Shown: positions 10,680 to 22,059, numbered from the stretch's first letter. The stretch: 64,000 nt of DNA from Bactericera cockerelli (GCA_024516035.1 CM044964.1:13773597-13837596), one strand, 5' to 3'. A program made the numbers and translations. Notes: generated by a model not told the origin, from the letters alone.

Positions 10680-11640
10680 TATAACATGATTAGATGAACC
10701 AACTATACTAGAAGTATCGAGTCTCCTGGGAAAACTAGGACGTCCGGCCATAATCAGTCTCCATCACAATACCCGTGAGATTATTGCATACAATAGCCGA
10801 CCCACTGTATACAATAGCCGACCCTAGACGTGACAGCATCGCGTTAATCACGTCCCACAATTAGTAGGCCACAATTTCACCTCACAATTTCGGCACAATG
10901 GCTTTCCTGACAAACAATAGCTCGTTTGACGGATTCGGATATGCATAAAAAAGTGGTCTGGCGCTATTACCAACTATTCAATAAGCATCAGGCTAGATTT
11001 GCTAATTTAGGTTCTTAAAATAAGTAGACACTACTAATTATAATAATAATAACCCTCTTTGTGGTAAGTTAGATTAATCTGGTCATTAAGTGCTCCGTTT
11101 TTCTATTGCTAAAACTCAAATGAATCTACTACTACTAGATGTGTTGCCCAAGAACCAAACACGTCAAACATACATCTTATTTACACAGAAGCCTTCAATT
11201 GAACAAAGACCAAGTCTTGTGTGGTAGGATCAGTCGCAATGGACACTCACGGTCAAAACATCCAGTAGAAACTATTTGTAACATCTATTTGACGAACTTA
11301 TTTGTATTTTTTATATTTGTATAACCAGCACAACTGTTGAAATAACTCACTTATTTGTAACTTCTGTTTGAATAGTACCTAATATGTGTTAAACTTTTAT
11401 GTGAATAACATATTTGACTCATCCATTAGATCTAAATTATCACTATCCCTGTTGTCTGTTATTTGAAGAACGTATTCGAAATTTCTCATTTGTGGAATAA
11501 AGTAGATACAGGGCCATGCCTCATTGTGTACATTATAGGATTCAAATACGACGTAGTTTTGAGGGAACAAAAATGAAGCATTCGTAGTTGTCTCAAAACA
11601 TAAATTATACCAGTCATCTCTCCTATCACCCCAAAATCAT
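10680..11640. other. Mostly unique, AT-rich, with a short direct repeat
   Basis: The pair ATACAATAGCCGACCC (10789-10824) is a 24-bp tandem repeat. At 11512-11531, GGGCCATGCCTCATTGTG resembles the satellite monomer found at 3228 and 14656. No gene seen. Confidence 0.5.
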
Positions 11641-11644
11641 CGAA

Positions 11645-11960
11645 TAATATCTATCCCTCATATCCTCATATCTATTCCTCATATCCATCCCTCATATCCT
11701 CGTATCTATTCCTCATATCCTCATGTCTATTCCTCATATCCTCATGTCTATTCCTCGTATCCTCATATCTATACCTCATATCCTCATATCTATCCCTCAT
11801 ATCCTCATATCTATTCCTCATGTCTCTTCCTCCTATCTACTCTTCATATTCTCATATCTATTCCTCATATCCTCATGTCTCTTCCTCCTATCTACTCCTC
11901 ATATCTATTACTCATATATATCCCTCATATCCTCATATCTATCCCTCATATCCTCATGTC
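11645..11960. repeat. 21-bp minisatellite
   Basis: Imperfect repeats built from ATCTATTCCTCATATCCTC with many single-base variants, roughly 15 units. The Ile/Pro/Ser-rich frame across it is an artefact. Confidence 0.85.
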
Positions 11961-12199
11961 GGCTACACGACTTACTCGAGCATAATGCAGTAATTATTTT
12001 TACACACTCAAGTAATGCCGACATCTCAGACGATTCAGTTCAGAGTTAGGTCTTGAGATCCTGGTACCCGCTCCATAGCTAGTACCATCTTCTGGTGTGG
12101 ATGTACCTCGTACTTTTTCACTGAACGTGTGCTATATTAGGTATAGAGAGGAGTGTAATGTAATAGATAAAAGAAGTGCACTACCAATATACAACTTTT

Positions 12200-12400
12200 C
12201 CGATCGCGTACTCCAGTGGTCAAGGCGTCCGTCTAGTAATCCAGAGGTCGCGGGTTCGAAACACAGACGGGACATGACAAGTTATCCTCCCATTTCGGAT
12301 TTTGACCACATAATCATAGGTTAATACGTCGGTTTGCTGTTGGAATTATGGGACTCGTTAGTCCTAGTGGGGTAGTATAAATATGGAAAATAATTATTGT
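12200..12400 (+). mobile_element. tRNA-derived SINE family C
   Basis: The head contains CAGTGGTCAAGGCGTCC (A-box side), CTAGTAATCCAGAGG and GCGGGTTCGAAAC (B-box side). The body with GACATGACAAGTTATCC and the tail TTAGTCCTAGTGGGGTAG follow. The loop CTAGTAA followed by TCCAG resembles tRNA-Thr. Head too degraded for a functional gene. Confidence 0.75.
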
Positions 12401-12818
12401 CTGTATGTTTTCTTCTTGTCCATGGTGTATTCTCCAGATTCTTCTCGTGGAAGAGAAAGTGTTAACTTTTTGTTCAAATCAAACAGTTCAAACTTTTGTT
12501 TTTATTATAGAGAACGTATAAGAGACAAAGATCCCCACTGATTCTTGAGGGTATTTTTTTAAAATGGTGGTAGAACGCAATATACTCAGTGGTGAGAAAA
12601 AGATACCAACAAAAATGTAATACATTGTACCCCCATATTTTTAACAAAGAAAAGTACATTTATAGTTAGCCAAGTACATTCTGGTACTTAAATCTCGTAC
12701 AGAGCTGGGTTCAGGATATGCAGGGCGGTGTCTGGACTAAGATCAGACCAGCAAGCGCACAGAACCAGAATCAGGTTTCTACAGGGTGCACCAAACAACC
12801 TCTTCTTATTTCTATCTG

Positions 12819-12988
12819 GATGAGAGTCAGACGCATGACACAAAAATAGCATTATGTATAAATCTTCTCTAATCTAGGATTAAATCTGTATATAGATAGG
12901 AACCTGGTATTGTAAAAATTCATGACTTACTGTAAATAAAAACATTATCATTATTTTTGAAAAAAAAAAAAAAAAGATGAGAGTCAGA
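12819..12988 (+). mobile_element. Retroposed insert with AATAAA, poly(A) and 13-bp target duplication
   Basis: GATGAGAGTCAGA occurs at 12819-12831 and again at 12976-12988. Between the copies lie 144 bp with the polyadenylation signal AATAAA (12935-12940) and an A tail of about 16 nt (12960-12975). This is the hallmark of target-primed reverse transcription. The insert has no frame and could be a 5'-truncated LINE end or a processed RNA. Confidence 0.85.
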
Positions 12989-13109
12989 AAGTGTTCACAC
13001 AATAGATCTCACTAGGTCGCAGTGTTAATAATTGTGTGGAGTTTCAAGTGGAATCCTGCAACCAGGTCATGTAATAACTCTCGAATAACTTTGCAAAAGT
13101 ACTTTTTAT

Positions 13110-13270
13110 TTACTTATCTGTGGCTGAGGCCTTTCTCTTGGGCTATTCCCTTCCACTCTTCTAGGCAGTTCTGGGTTGATTCCGATCAGCTGCAGATCAT
13201 TTTCGATTCAAACCTTCAACCTTAATCTTGGCCTTCCTCTTTGCTTTAAACGCCAACTCTGAAATTGGTG
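13110..13270 (-). pseudogene. Decayed non-LTR retrotransposon, C-terminal end
   Basis: Read on the - strand, with frame changes, the fragment gives QRGRPRLRLK, NDLQLIGINPE and CLEEWKGIAQEKGL. These follow the order typical of the region after reverse transcriptase in RTE/Jockey-like LINEs (GRPxxRW, DL..LGI.N, then a W-containing stretch). Frameshifts and stops make it inactive. Confidence 0.6.
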
Positions 13271-13360
13271 GTTTTTCTTAACAAACTTCAAAAGCTCAAT
13301 TTTTCCCTCAAACACTAATACCGATGATACCTCAAAAACTTCTGCATACAGTCTGGTAAA

Positions 13361-13510
13361 AAACTTCGGTCCGGTAATTCAGAGGTCGTGGGTTCGAAAC
13401 TCAGCCGGGACATGATAAGATATCCTCAAATTTTGAAATTTTGACCACGTAATTAGTATCGGGCTGAAATTATGAACGGGAATATTACTCCTAATGCTAG
13501 GACAGTCGAT
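13361..13510 (+). mobile_element. tRNA-derived SINE family C, diverged
   Basis: Contains GTCCGGTAATTCAGAGGTCG, GGGTTCGAAACTCAGCCGG and the body GACATGATAAGATATCC. The tail is degraded. Confidence 0.65.
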
Positions 13511-13671
13511 ATTATTTCATATTGGTGTGTCATATCCCCAAGGGGAATGGTGTTTGTGACATGGGGGGGGAGATGGGGTGGCACCATCTTACGTACCACC
13601 CTGTATAGTGTCGGCAGTGTGGAGGATGTTACCAATAGCGGGTCTCCTTTGATGCTGTTGATTATACACCA

Positions 13672-13772
13672 TTCTCTCTCTCTCTCACTCTACATCCGTT
13701 ATTATACCCCCCTCTTTCTCTCTCTCTTTTGGTCGGACCTCAGACCCCAGAATAGCAGGAGAGAACCTGTTG

Positions 13773-13821
<49 letters not shown>

Positions 13822-13822
13822 C
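13672..13822 (+). repeat. (CT)n microsatellites
   Basis: CT runs at 13672-13690, 13710-13728 and 13772-13820, the last about 24 dinucleotides with one interruption. Confidence 0.9.
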
Positions 13823-13949
13823 AATATCGAAAAATTGGAATGTTTTTTAGTCTGGTTTTCGAAGTCTGTGTTGAAAAAAAAAAATACCCTCCCAGCGTTT
13901 AGTCTCATTTCATTCATTACCTGGAGTTCTCTAAACCTAATCCAACAAA

Positions 13950-14400
13950 TATAGGAGTACATATCTATTTATGTATAAATGTATATGTTAAACTCTCTTA
14001 AACCATTGGTTCTGGTTATGCTATTTTATCATTTGGCAAAATGAACAAACTTTTTTTTGGTACCTACTTAAGTCTAGAATCTGCGCATTTTTGAAAATGG
14101 GAAATTTTACGAGTTTGAAATAATTGTTTTAAAATAATTAGGCCTAAAATGAATGTGTTGTTTTCTTTGGTCATATGGCATGATACCTAAAGTTATTTTA
14201 AAAAAGTTGATGAAACGACTTTTTTGTTATGATTAAAAGTAAGTTTTATTAGTAAAACAAAAAAGCCCGGCAGTGTCAAATTATTTAGATTTTTATTTGT
14301 TTTACCAAAGGTTGTGTGTTGTGTATAACTGTATACTCATAACTAAAAGTTCTATAACTTAGTTCTATTTGTAATCCTTTTCTATGTGTAGGCGTATTCC
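13950..14400. other. AT-rich unique sequence
   Basis: No repeat, hairpin or coding signal noticed. Confidence 0.4.
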
Positions 14401-14497
14401 CCTTTCAAAGTTCACCGCTATTAGACCTCGCGGAAGTGTGCTAGAACCAGTCTAACTACTCAAACTCGCCTATTAGCACACATGCGAGTTGGCAATC

Positions 14498-15262
14498 GCA
14501 GACCTGTTGGGAGGAACCGAGTTCCTTCCCATCGACCTTTTTTTTACCGACTTCCTTCCTGGTCATGGTTTTGACCTTACCGACTTGCTTCCCGTTGAGT
14601 TCCTCCCCGAGAACGACTTGCTTCCCGTTTACCTGGTCTAAAAGAAAAATAAAATGAAGGCCATGCCTTGGGTTTATAGTAGGGTGAGGTAAAATACAAT
14701 GAAGGCCATGCCTTGGGTTTATAGTAGGGTTAGGTAAAATACAATGTAGGCCATGCCTCGCTTTTATAGTAGGGTTAGGTAAAATACATTGAAGGCCATG
14801 CCTTGGGTTTATAGTAGGGTTAGGTAAAATACAATGAAGGCCATGCCTTGGATTTATAGTAGGGTTAGGTAAAATACAATGTAGGCCATGCCTCGCTTTT
14901 ATAGTAGGGTTAGGTAAAATACATTGAAGGCCATGCCTCGCTTTTATAGTAGGGTTAGGTAAAATACATTGAAGGCCATGCCTATGAGAAAAAAAATACT
15001 ATAAAATACTATAATTTTGTCATTTCATGGTAACTCATGACCCAGGTCTCAGGTACTCGGTGTTTGCATCGGGAAGCAACACGTGTATTTACCTTTCGTG
15101 TACGGGAAGTAACTCGGTATCACTACCTGAGTAAAAAAAAGGTTCGGAAGGAACTCGTTAGCGTCCGACCTGTTGATTGGAGCGATGCTCCGATCATTGA
15201 TTGGAGCGATCATCGTTGATTGGTCTGAAGAGAAAAACCAGTTCGTTCCCAATCAACAAGAA
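14498..15262. mobile_element. Foldback element carrying a satellite core
   Basis: The left arm around 14518-14550 (GAGTTCCTTCCCATCGACC, then T8 and ACCGA) is imperfectly inverted at 15129-15158 (GAGTAAAAAAAAGGTTCGG, then AAGGAACTCG). TTGCTTCCCG recurs inside the left arm, and its inverse GGGAAGCAA occurs inside the right. The 45-bp array fills the middle. To the right, 15173-15220 has tandem GATTGGAGCGAT. Non-autonomous elements with a tandem core between inverted ends are known in invertebrates; the family is not assigned. Confidence 0.55.
14656..14984. repeat. 45-bp tandem repeat, about 7.3 units
   Basis: Each unit begins GAAGGCCATGCCTTGGG or the variant GTAGGCCATGCCTCGC and contains AGTAGGGTTAGG then TAAAATACA. 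The two unit variants recur in the order A A B A A B B then a partial, which suggests a higher-order duplication of three units. Single related monomers lie at 3228 and 11512. Confidence 0.9.
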
Positions 15263-15269
15263 ATGAGTC

Positions 15270-16310
15270 CTGGATCTGGTTTAGAGATAGCGAATGTTTT
15301 GACAGTTCGATCCTATCAACTTGGGAAAGTACAGTAAATGAGTATAAATATTTCCACTACAGACTACCACACACTGAAAAGTTCTGTCATTGAAATGATG
15401 CAACGTCATACATGGATAGGATATGGATGGGAGCCTAATACGAGTATAGCTTGGACATTTCTTGATTTCAGAAATGTGGTGAATTTTTTTTTACCAGTAT
15501 CTTCTTTGAAATATCTATAGTGTTATCCATAGTCAATTTCTTGCTCTGAAAAAGTTGCATGTTTTACCATCTTCGATGGTCAGGTTCTTACATTACATTT
15601 TTATGGAACATCCATAAATAAATTCAGAACGAATGGTTGTCCATGACTACATTACTAAAAATCCCAAGGTAACAATTATTTGCTTTATTCTACAGTTTCT
15701 CAACGAAGAATCTGTTTACAATTTGCAATAATTAAAAAGTTTACAGTGGAATTAAAATTGATAGGAAGTTATGGGAAATGACGAGCACTAACTACCAACA
15801 TTTATTAATAAAAATAACATAACCAACTCTGTGAACTTTGAAATTCTCAGCTTTATTGTTATGAACAATTAACTTTTATCACTAAAAGTCAGCGTAATTG
15901 CTACTGCCCATAATTATGACATAAAAAATCTTAGCGCTCGGATTCTGGAAACCGGGAAAATGTCAGCATTGTCCACATTTCCCCTTCCGACCTCATTGAG
16001 ACGTTAGTCACCAGGAATGTCTCTGTAGAAAATGTAATTGAAGAAGATTATCAACTGAAATAGTTGAAGATGTAAGAAGAAAAATGATGAGAATTGGACT
16101 AATAAATGAGAAGTTGCACTTGAAACAAAGTTATAACTCAATTTGAACTTTCCAAGAGTTCTCTGCACTTGAGCTTTTACATAAACTTTGTGTGAACGTT
16201 TGTTGGAAGATCTTTTTCTTGTGAAATGTTTGGTATCGAGATTGTAGTCATTGTAGTTTCCTGCTAAGATTTGCTATTTCTTTGCTTAACGTTTCTACAT
16301 CTAGGTCATT
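15270..16310. other. AT-rich unique sequence
   Basis: I find no repeat or coding signal in this kilobase. Confidence 0.4.
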
Positions 16311-16316
16311 TGAGAC

Positions 16317-16445
16317 GAGGATTCTACCCTCCATTCGCTGGAAAATCACAAACTCACCCAGCCTGGGTTGGGCTGGGAATAACCAGCATCAAGAGAATTT
16401 GAATTCCCAACTCACATAGCTTGACTTGAGTGCCAAGCGGTGCGC
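16317..16445 (-). mobile_element. SINE core fragment
   Basis: TACCCTCCATTCGCTGG and CACCCAGCCTGGGTTGGG are the antisense core shared by the 5S-derived and tRNA-headed SINEs at 36735, 57731 and 61184. Neither head nor tail is clear. Confidence 0.6.
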
Positions 16446-16539
16446 TCATAGCAATTGGTACTATGTACAAAGACAGAAAGATATACATATGTTGATATTT
16501 TATAATTATTTATGTGACTATCTAAAATTCGTCTTGATA

Positions 16540-16605
16540 AGAACTTGAACCATCGACCTCGTTGGAAGTCCGCTTCTTTTACGATTGAGCTACTCTAAAT
16601 TGGAA
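16540..16605 (-). mobile_element. tRNA-like fragment
   Basis: CTTGAACCATCGACCTCG and ATTGAGCTACTC look like antisense B and A boxes of a tRNA-derived SINE. Body not recognised. Confidence 0.45.
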
Positions 16606-16609
16606 CAAT

Positions 16610-17134
16610 GTGTAACACTTGGTCTGTAAGTATTGTAGCTGTTCCTTTCCCATGTCTCTCGTCAAATACTTCATCAACCCCTTTGCTCCAGTAGCATTCC
16701 CTCCAGTCCCCCCTAATAAGCATTAACAAAGAGCAGTATGCAGTAGCTCTAAGTACTTGACATGTTGAAGGAGATGAGCTAGTTCTTTGAGTTGAACTAT
16801 TGATCTTCCATGAAAAACCGACCTCAGTAGATAGTTTTAAAAGCAGTGGCCTCCTACTTAGGTCTCGGTCACTTGGTGATGACCGTCCAAAAGCACGGTA
16901 AAATTTAGTAAGGCGTCTTTGAATAAATGTGACATGACCTATTCCATGCGTCTTCTTATCAGTTTAACCAGTGGTTCTCTTCGAGTCACTATTCTTTTTC
17001 TGACTTTGGTAACTTTGATTGTCTCACTATGACTTTAGATTTAGAGTATTCTGATTTCCAAACATCCACAATCCAAACATCAAGGGGGGGGGGATCTAGT
17101 CCAATGTGTACAATTATTAATGAAAATAAATTAC
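16610..17134. other. Unassigned sequence with a G10 run
   Basis: Only a G run at 17083-17092 stands out. Confidence 0.4.
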
Positions 17135-17486
17135 AAAACATATATTAATAAGTCATCTGACTCATCTCACTCATCTGAGACGCTAGTTCCACTACTACTC
17201 ACTGAACTAAAAGTTGAAGCTCCTGAACTGAACGACTCTTTTGTGGAAGTCATTCTTAAAACATATTAATAGGTCATCTGACTCATCTCACTCATCTGAG
17301 ACGCTAGTTCACTGCTACTTACAGAACTCAATGGCGAAGCTCCTGAACTGAACGACTCATTTGTAGGAGTCATTCTGAAAACTTATAGGTCATCTGACTC
17401 ATCTGAGTTTCTAGTTCACTTTGAACTACTCACTGAACTGACTGACGAAGCTCCTGAACTGAACGACTCTTTTCTAGAAGTCACAT
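17135..17486 (-). repeat. Three-unit 120-bp repeat with a shared - strand frame
   Basis: Units at 17135-17257, 17258-17377 and 17378-17486 share GGTCATCTGACTCATCT and CTCCTGAACTGAACGACTC. On the - strand each unit reads through a Ser-rich peptide with ESFSSGAS and SSVSSS before frames break. Retained frame in all three hints at a protein-coding origin (perhaps an internally repeated Ser-rich segment), but each unit is short and ends in stops or shifts. Confidence 0.65.
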
Positions 17487-17557
17487 CATCAGTAGGCAGC
17501 CTCTTTATTCCCCAACTAAAGAGCACTTGAGCATGCAACCACTCGAAAACCCTTCTG

Positions 17558-17560
<3 letters not shown>

Positions 17561-17592
<32 letters not shown>

Positions 17593-17615
17593 GGGGTGTG
17601 TGTGTGTGTGTGTGC
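17561..17615. repeat. (TG)n microsatellite
   Basis: TG dinucleotides with one ATGGGG interruption. Confidence 0.9.
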
Positions 17616-17712
17616 CACTTATTCTAATTTCATGATGAAGCAGTCTTCTTTACCCTTCGCCAGAATCTCTTTTTATTAGATTTCAGTGAAAACCACTTAC
17701 CAGAACCCCAGC

Positions 17713-17717
<5 letters not shown>

Positions 17718-17793
<76 letters not shown>
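17718..17793. repeat. (CT)n microsatellite, about 38 units
   Basis: A nearly pure CT run followed by four CACT steps. The Leu/Ser frame across it is an artefact. Confidence 0.95.
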
Positions 17794-17797
<4 letters not shown>

Positions 17798-18489
17798 ACT
17801 CACTCTTCCCGACTTTTATTAGCTTTCTTGTTAATGGACCTTTTAATTTTCCGTCAGGAAGAGTGATTCCTTCACGCAGCGTATTTTTTAAGCTTGTTCT
17901 TGTGAGACATCTTCAACTCCCCCATCTTTTGTTAGTTTACTTAAAAATCAATAAATGTTTGTTTAAGATTTTTTTAAGGTATCTTTTTGAAAAAAAAAGA
18001 CCTGTAGTTGCACGTTTTAGGGTTTTATTTAATTATATTTTTTAACAAAATTACTTTCATTGACTTTCTTGCTGACAAGATATTGCAAGCCCTATCATGA
18101 AATTGAAGATACGATGATAGGATACATGCTCGTATAATTTCAAACGTGAGAATAAATACTCTTTTTTGTGTCTGGTGGAAAGTAAACCGTTGTATTCGAA
18201 GTTCCGAGCCATTAAGGCTACTATGTTCTAGCTCAAAAAAATATGTCAGTGAGAATATTGTGTTGAAAACTGAGAAAAAAAAATCAACGATAATCACCCC
18301 CTCATATCGTTGTTCAGAAATCTGCATCGTTTTTAAACGACGCGTTACGCGCCATCATTTATCAGCATGCTTTTGACAGCTCCTTCCTCTCCCTCTTCTC
18401 TCTCTCTCTCTGTCTCCTCCCCCCCCACTTCCCTCTCCTCCTCTTTTCTATGGGAAATTGCTGAGAGAAGACAATTTGGGAAAACGTAT

Positions 18490-18605
18490 TTCTTGGCGAA
18501 ATGTCTAAACGTTGTCGCGGCGGCGTCGCATTGAAAAGCAATTTGCTCCAGGATGATAAACGTGCGGCGTAGCAGCCACATGGGAAACACTTAGCGCCTT
18601 TTCGA
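18490..18605. other. CpG-dense segment in AT-rich surroundings
   Basis: TTGTCGCGGCGGCGTCGC and CGTGCGGCGTAGC give about nine CpGs in 115 bp. Follows a CT tract (18370-18440). No coding frame supported; a regulatory segment is possible. Confidence 0.3.
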
Positions 18606-18904
18606 AAAGAAATTACCACATGACTTTTTGACGGTTAACTGTGTTCGTGAAACCCAATGTGTACAAAAGAAAGCACAACGTACCTCTATCTGAACTTCTT
18701 GTTGGATTCCTCTATCTGGGGCAAGTACATATTTTGGAAAGAAAATAGTTCCTTCGTATTGATTGACTTTCCCATATTTATCATCTTTTTTTATTTTGTA
18801 ATAATTAACACCGTAGTAATACAATTTTGTGTCCCAAAAAATAATAATTGATGAAAAATACATTTATTAACGAGATTCGTTTTCGAAAAATTTTCGTCGT
18901 TAAA

Positions 18905-18930
18905 GGGTCAGATGGCCCCATCTGAAACCC
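18905..18930. other. Short hairpin
   Basis: GGGTCAGATGG and CCATCTGAAACCC pair with a CC spacer and one bulge. Confidence 0.5.
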
Positions 18931-18965
18931 TTGTGTACACGCCGCAACCACAAACTAGAACCTCT

Positions 18966-19072
18966 CACTATTCCAGGAATATGAAGAACCACCCACTTTA
19001 ACCACTCACTATTCCAGAAATATGAAGAACCACCCACTATAACCACTCACTATTCCAGGAATGTGAAGAAGA
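18966..19072. repeat. 41-bp tandem repeat, 2.6 units
   Basis: Units start CACTATTCCAGGAATATG at 18966, 19007 and 19048, with one or two changes each. Confidence 0.9.
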
Positions 19073-19379
19073 AATATCGATGACAATAACAACATTGATA
19101 CTGTAAAGCAGGATAAAGAAAGGGAGTCTCACCCTTCGGTCTCTGTACAGTCTGGAATACCTTCAGGAAGGGTTGTGTATGAGGTGACAAGCAGACACAA
19201 TCGATGATGGATTATGGTGGGATTTTATCTTCAACATCATCAGAAGCAGTAGCGGGAGGATCAGTTTCATCATCATCAGCAGTATCTGTATTATCATGTC
19301 AACAACAACAACACAATCATCATTCACATTCATCATCATGTACTGAGTAGCTGAGAGCAAGAGGGGACCAGATGTGAAG

Positions 19380-19510
19380 TAGCAATACTGGACCTACAGG
19401 TTTCGAACTCTCAATCCCCTTGTGACTAGTACCTCCTTCTAGACAGTTCATACATCAGAGGGAGATTTCGAACCCCGATTCCCTGGTGACTTGTACTTCC
19501 AGTAGTTATT
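19380..19510 (-). mobile_element. Two adjacent tRNA-like fragments
   Basis: GGTTTCGAACTCTCAATCCC (around 19400) and ATTTCGAACCCCGATTCCC (around 19465) are antisense B-box regions in tandem, each followed by TTGTGACTAGTACTTCC-like sequence. Confidence 0.5.
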
Positions 19511-19519
19511 CCACGAACA

Positions 19520-20545
19520 GCTAAATTAGTTAGGCACGCTTATATCTGTATCACCAAAAGTCATCCCTGCGGACAAATTCTCAACTCATCACTTTTTTAA
19601 AATGAATTCTCAAACTGACTACCAGTGTCATCAGCTTTTTGAAATTGTGGTATCATTAGTATTTGTAGATAGATATCCATATTTTTGTCCTGTTTACCTC
19701 TCCCATAAGTCCTGCACGATACCTTCACTTATGTTTGTGATGGATTTAGTAGATGATTATACTCGTATAATATTCAAAGAGAGAAGATTTTCCTAATTTC
19801 ATCATAATTCCGTCTCTTGGGTGGGTGAGGTCTTGTGAATATCTCTCTTCATCTGATCACTTTATGTTGTACAAACAACAACATCTGTATCATCATTATA
19901 AGCTGTGTATAGCAAGGTCAGCCAGGATTAGTTATGTTTTCAGACATATCTAACAAGAATTTTGCTTTTTCTCTCCCTCCCGTCTTTCTCAGATCCACCT
20001 ACCTTTGCCAGTTATTCTGTTATTTTATTCCTTACATGTCCAGGCACTATCCTGGCAGCACTATCTGTTTGACCCACATTATCTATGTGATCAATAAGTT
20101 GGGTATTACAATGTTTCTGTTATCATAAACTGCTTCTTTCATGTCTACAAGTACATGTATCATACTATCTCATGGGATAAAACATATTAAGGTCCCATGG
20201 GGTACCTATGACATTGTCAGAGCTACTAGCAACATCTTCACCTACATTGTTGAGGATAAATTAGGTACCTATCACTTGATTCACTGCCATTATCTACTAC
20301 TTCTTTGATGTCAACATGTCTCATGGGATGTACTCGTGTCACTACCATTCCCCATTTCCCCAAGGGATATGTCTTTGACATTGATATTGATGCCCGCAAC
20401 ATCTTCACATTGAAGGGAACTGTCTCACTCTTAACACCATTCTCACCTACACTTTCATCATTACTTTTGCTACTATTCTGATTATTCTTCATTTGTTACT
20501 GTCACAATCATTATCATTTTTCTTCTTTTTGTGTTTCCACTCTGC
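19520..20545. other. Unassigned; contains ATC-rich short repeats
   Basis: A - strand 84-codon frame at 20238-20492 is open, but I recognise no domain and see no conserved signal around it. CATCATC-type short repeats occur at 19235-19340, just to the left. Confidence 0.3.
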
Positions 20546-20665
20546 CTTTTCTCAAACCTACTTGGGGTAAAGTCTTGTTGCAAGACTTTGATAAAGTCTT
20601 GTTCTTCACTTGTTTCTGTCTGGAGCGTCCTCCCTCTTCCAACCCTTCCTCTCTCATAATCGTTA
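20546..20665. repeat. Dispersed repeat H, copy 1
   Basis: TTTTCTCAAACCTACTTGGG opens the match and CCCTTCCTCTCTC closes it, in the same order as at 48328-48462. The middle differs. Identity unknown. Confidence 0.5.
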
Positions 20666-20984
20666 GTTCATTAATTAATATCTTTATTTATTCTATTTAT
20701 TTTTTAATTTTTTTTTTTTAAATAAAATACATTGTAGGTACTATTATTATCTAGAAACTCACAATAATAATGACTATTCCCATCATTACTAATGCAATTT
20801 TTATTTCCATTAGTATCAATGTGATTATCATTTTTAACATCGATGTCATCACTCTACTAACCGTTACAGGTTTCATGACTCCCCATTGTTAGGTCTACTT
20901 CGTTTGGTTCCGGTACCTCTAGCTTGCTCCAGGTTGCTTGTTGTCTCTCCGTTAGATCTGTATCATTTCCACCAGTTCATCGGT

Positions 20985-21330
20985 CATGAATCTCTTCCAA
21001 CTATCCTTGACTCCTACAACATACCTAGTAGACAATTTGTAACATCATTTATTACTGAGTCGTTATTTCGGCTCAAGCAGAGTTTAAGTTTCTTGTGAAG
21101 AGGCTCATTGACCGTTAGTTGATTTTCGCAAAAGTCCTCATATATGTTCTTTTGCCATCTCTTCCGCGGTCTATTTAAAATTAATTTTAATTGTGAATAC
21201 GAAGTAATTCATGATATTTTACGAAGATCTCATTGACAATTAGTTGTTTTTCGCAAAAGTCTTCATCTATGTTCTTTTGTCATCTCTTCCTCAGTATTCT
21301 TACTAATTTCAATTTTGATTACGAAATGAA
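20985..21330 (-). pseudogene. Decayed non-LTR retrotransposon end with internal duplication
   Basis: On the - strand, around 21020-21185, one frame reads RPRKRWQKNIYEDFCENQL and continues about 30 residues to a stop. RPRKRW followed by I.ED is typical of the region after reverse transcriptase in LINEs. A second copy of this stretch at 21221-21290 has the W codon changed to a stop. The two copies are about 120 bp apart. Confidence 0.45.
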
Positions 21331-21635
21331 GGAGTGGTTCAATCATTCTTAAAAACAAACAAATGGTTTAACCACTTCCACATGATTGATACAATGTTGA
21401 TACCCTTGCCTCAACTATCGCTCCCAATTCTTTTCGCCAATTTCAACACTTGTGTTAGCATTCTGAAGAGCAGGTGTAGAGGTTCACCTTTAGTTCGACA
21501 GCTTGAGTGAAGAAGCAATAATGAAAGAAAGAAAAACATGAAAATGGAAGCATGATGCATTCAATGTTATTGTAATGCAATGATGATGGATTGAGAGGTG
21601 CTCCCTGAGGAGTTCTTTTCTTCTCCCTTCCACAC

Positions 21636-21676
21636 TCTTCTTCTCTCTCTCTCTCTCTTATTCCCTTCCACACCTT

Positions 21677-21727
<51 letters not shown>

Positions 21728-22010
21728 CTTCACATATACCCACTTTTTCTCTCTCTTATTCCCTTCCATAATCTTCCTCTCTATTCATCCTCTTCTCTCC
21801 CAACCATTTTCTCCTTTTTTCATTTTATGATTTCGCTCTCACTCTCTTTTTCCGTCTCTCTCTCTCTTATTTGGTTTCTTCCCTTCTCTTTTTTTCTCTC
21901 CCTCCCTTCTTACCTTTAACCTCCTATATTCTCTCTCCTTTTCTTTCTCTTCTTACCTCTCCCTTCTTATTCTCTCTCCTCCCCCCCCCCCCTCTCTCCC
22001 CCAAGGGATG
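21636..22010 (+). repeat. Pyrimidine tract with (CT)n runs
   Basis: CT runs at 21641-21658 and 21680-21724, then mixed C+T up to a C run at about 21979-21990. Confidence 0.9.
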
Positions 22011-22059
22011 TCTGTTTGCTTGTTCAGATTGTACCTGTTGTGTTTGTGTTCCTTCTGAA

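Noticed and set aside
14656..14984. Insect telomere-type TTAGG repeat
   Set aside because: GTTAGG occurs once per 45-bp unit, not in tandem; this is an interstitial satellite.
14656..14984. CRISPR array
   Set aside because: Units are contiguous with no variable spacers, and the DNA is eukaryotic.
20238..20492. 84-codon frame on the - strand as a small gene
   Set aside because: No homologue recognised and no start context, splice or polyadenylation signals I could support.
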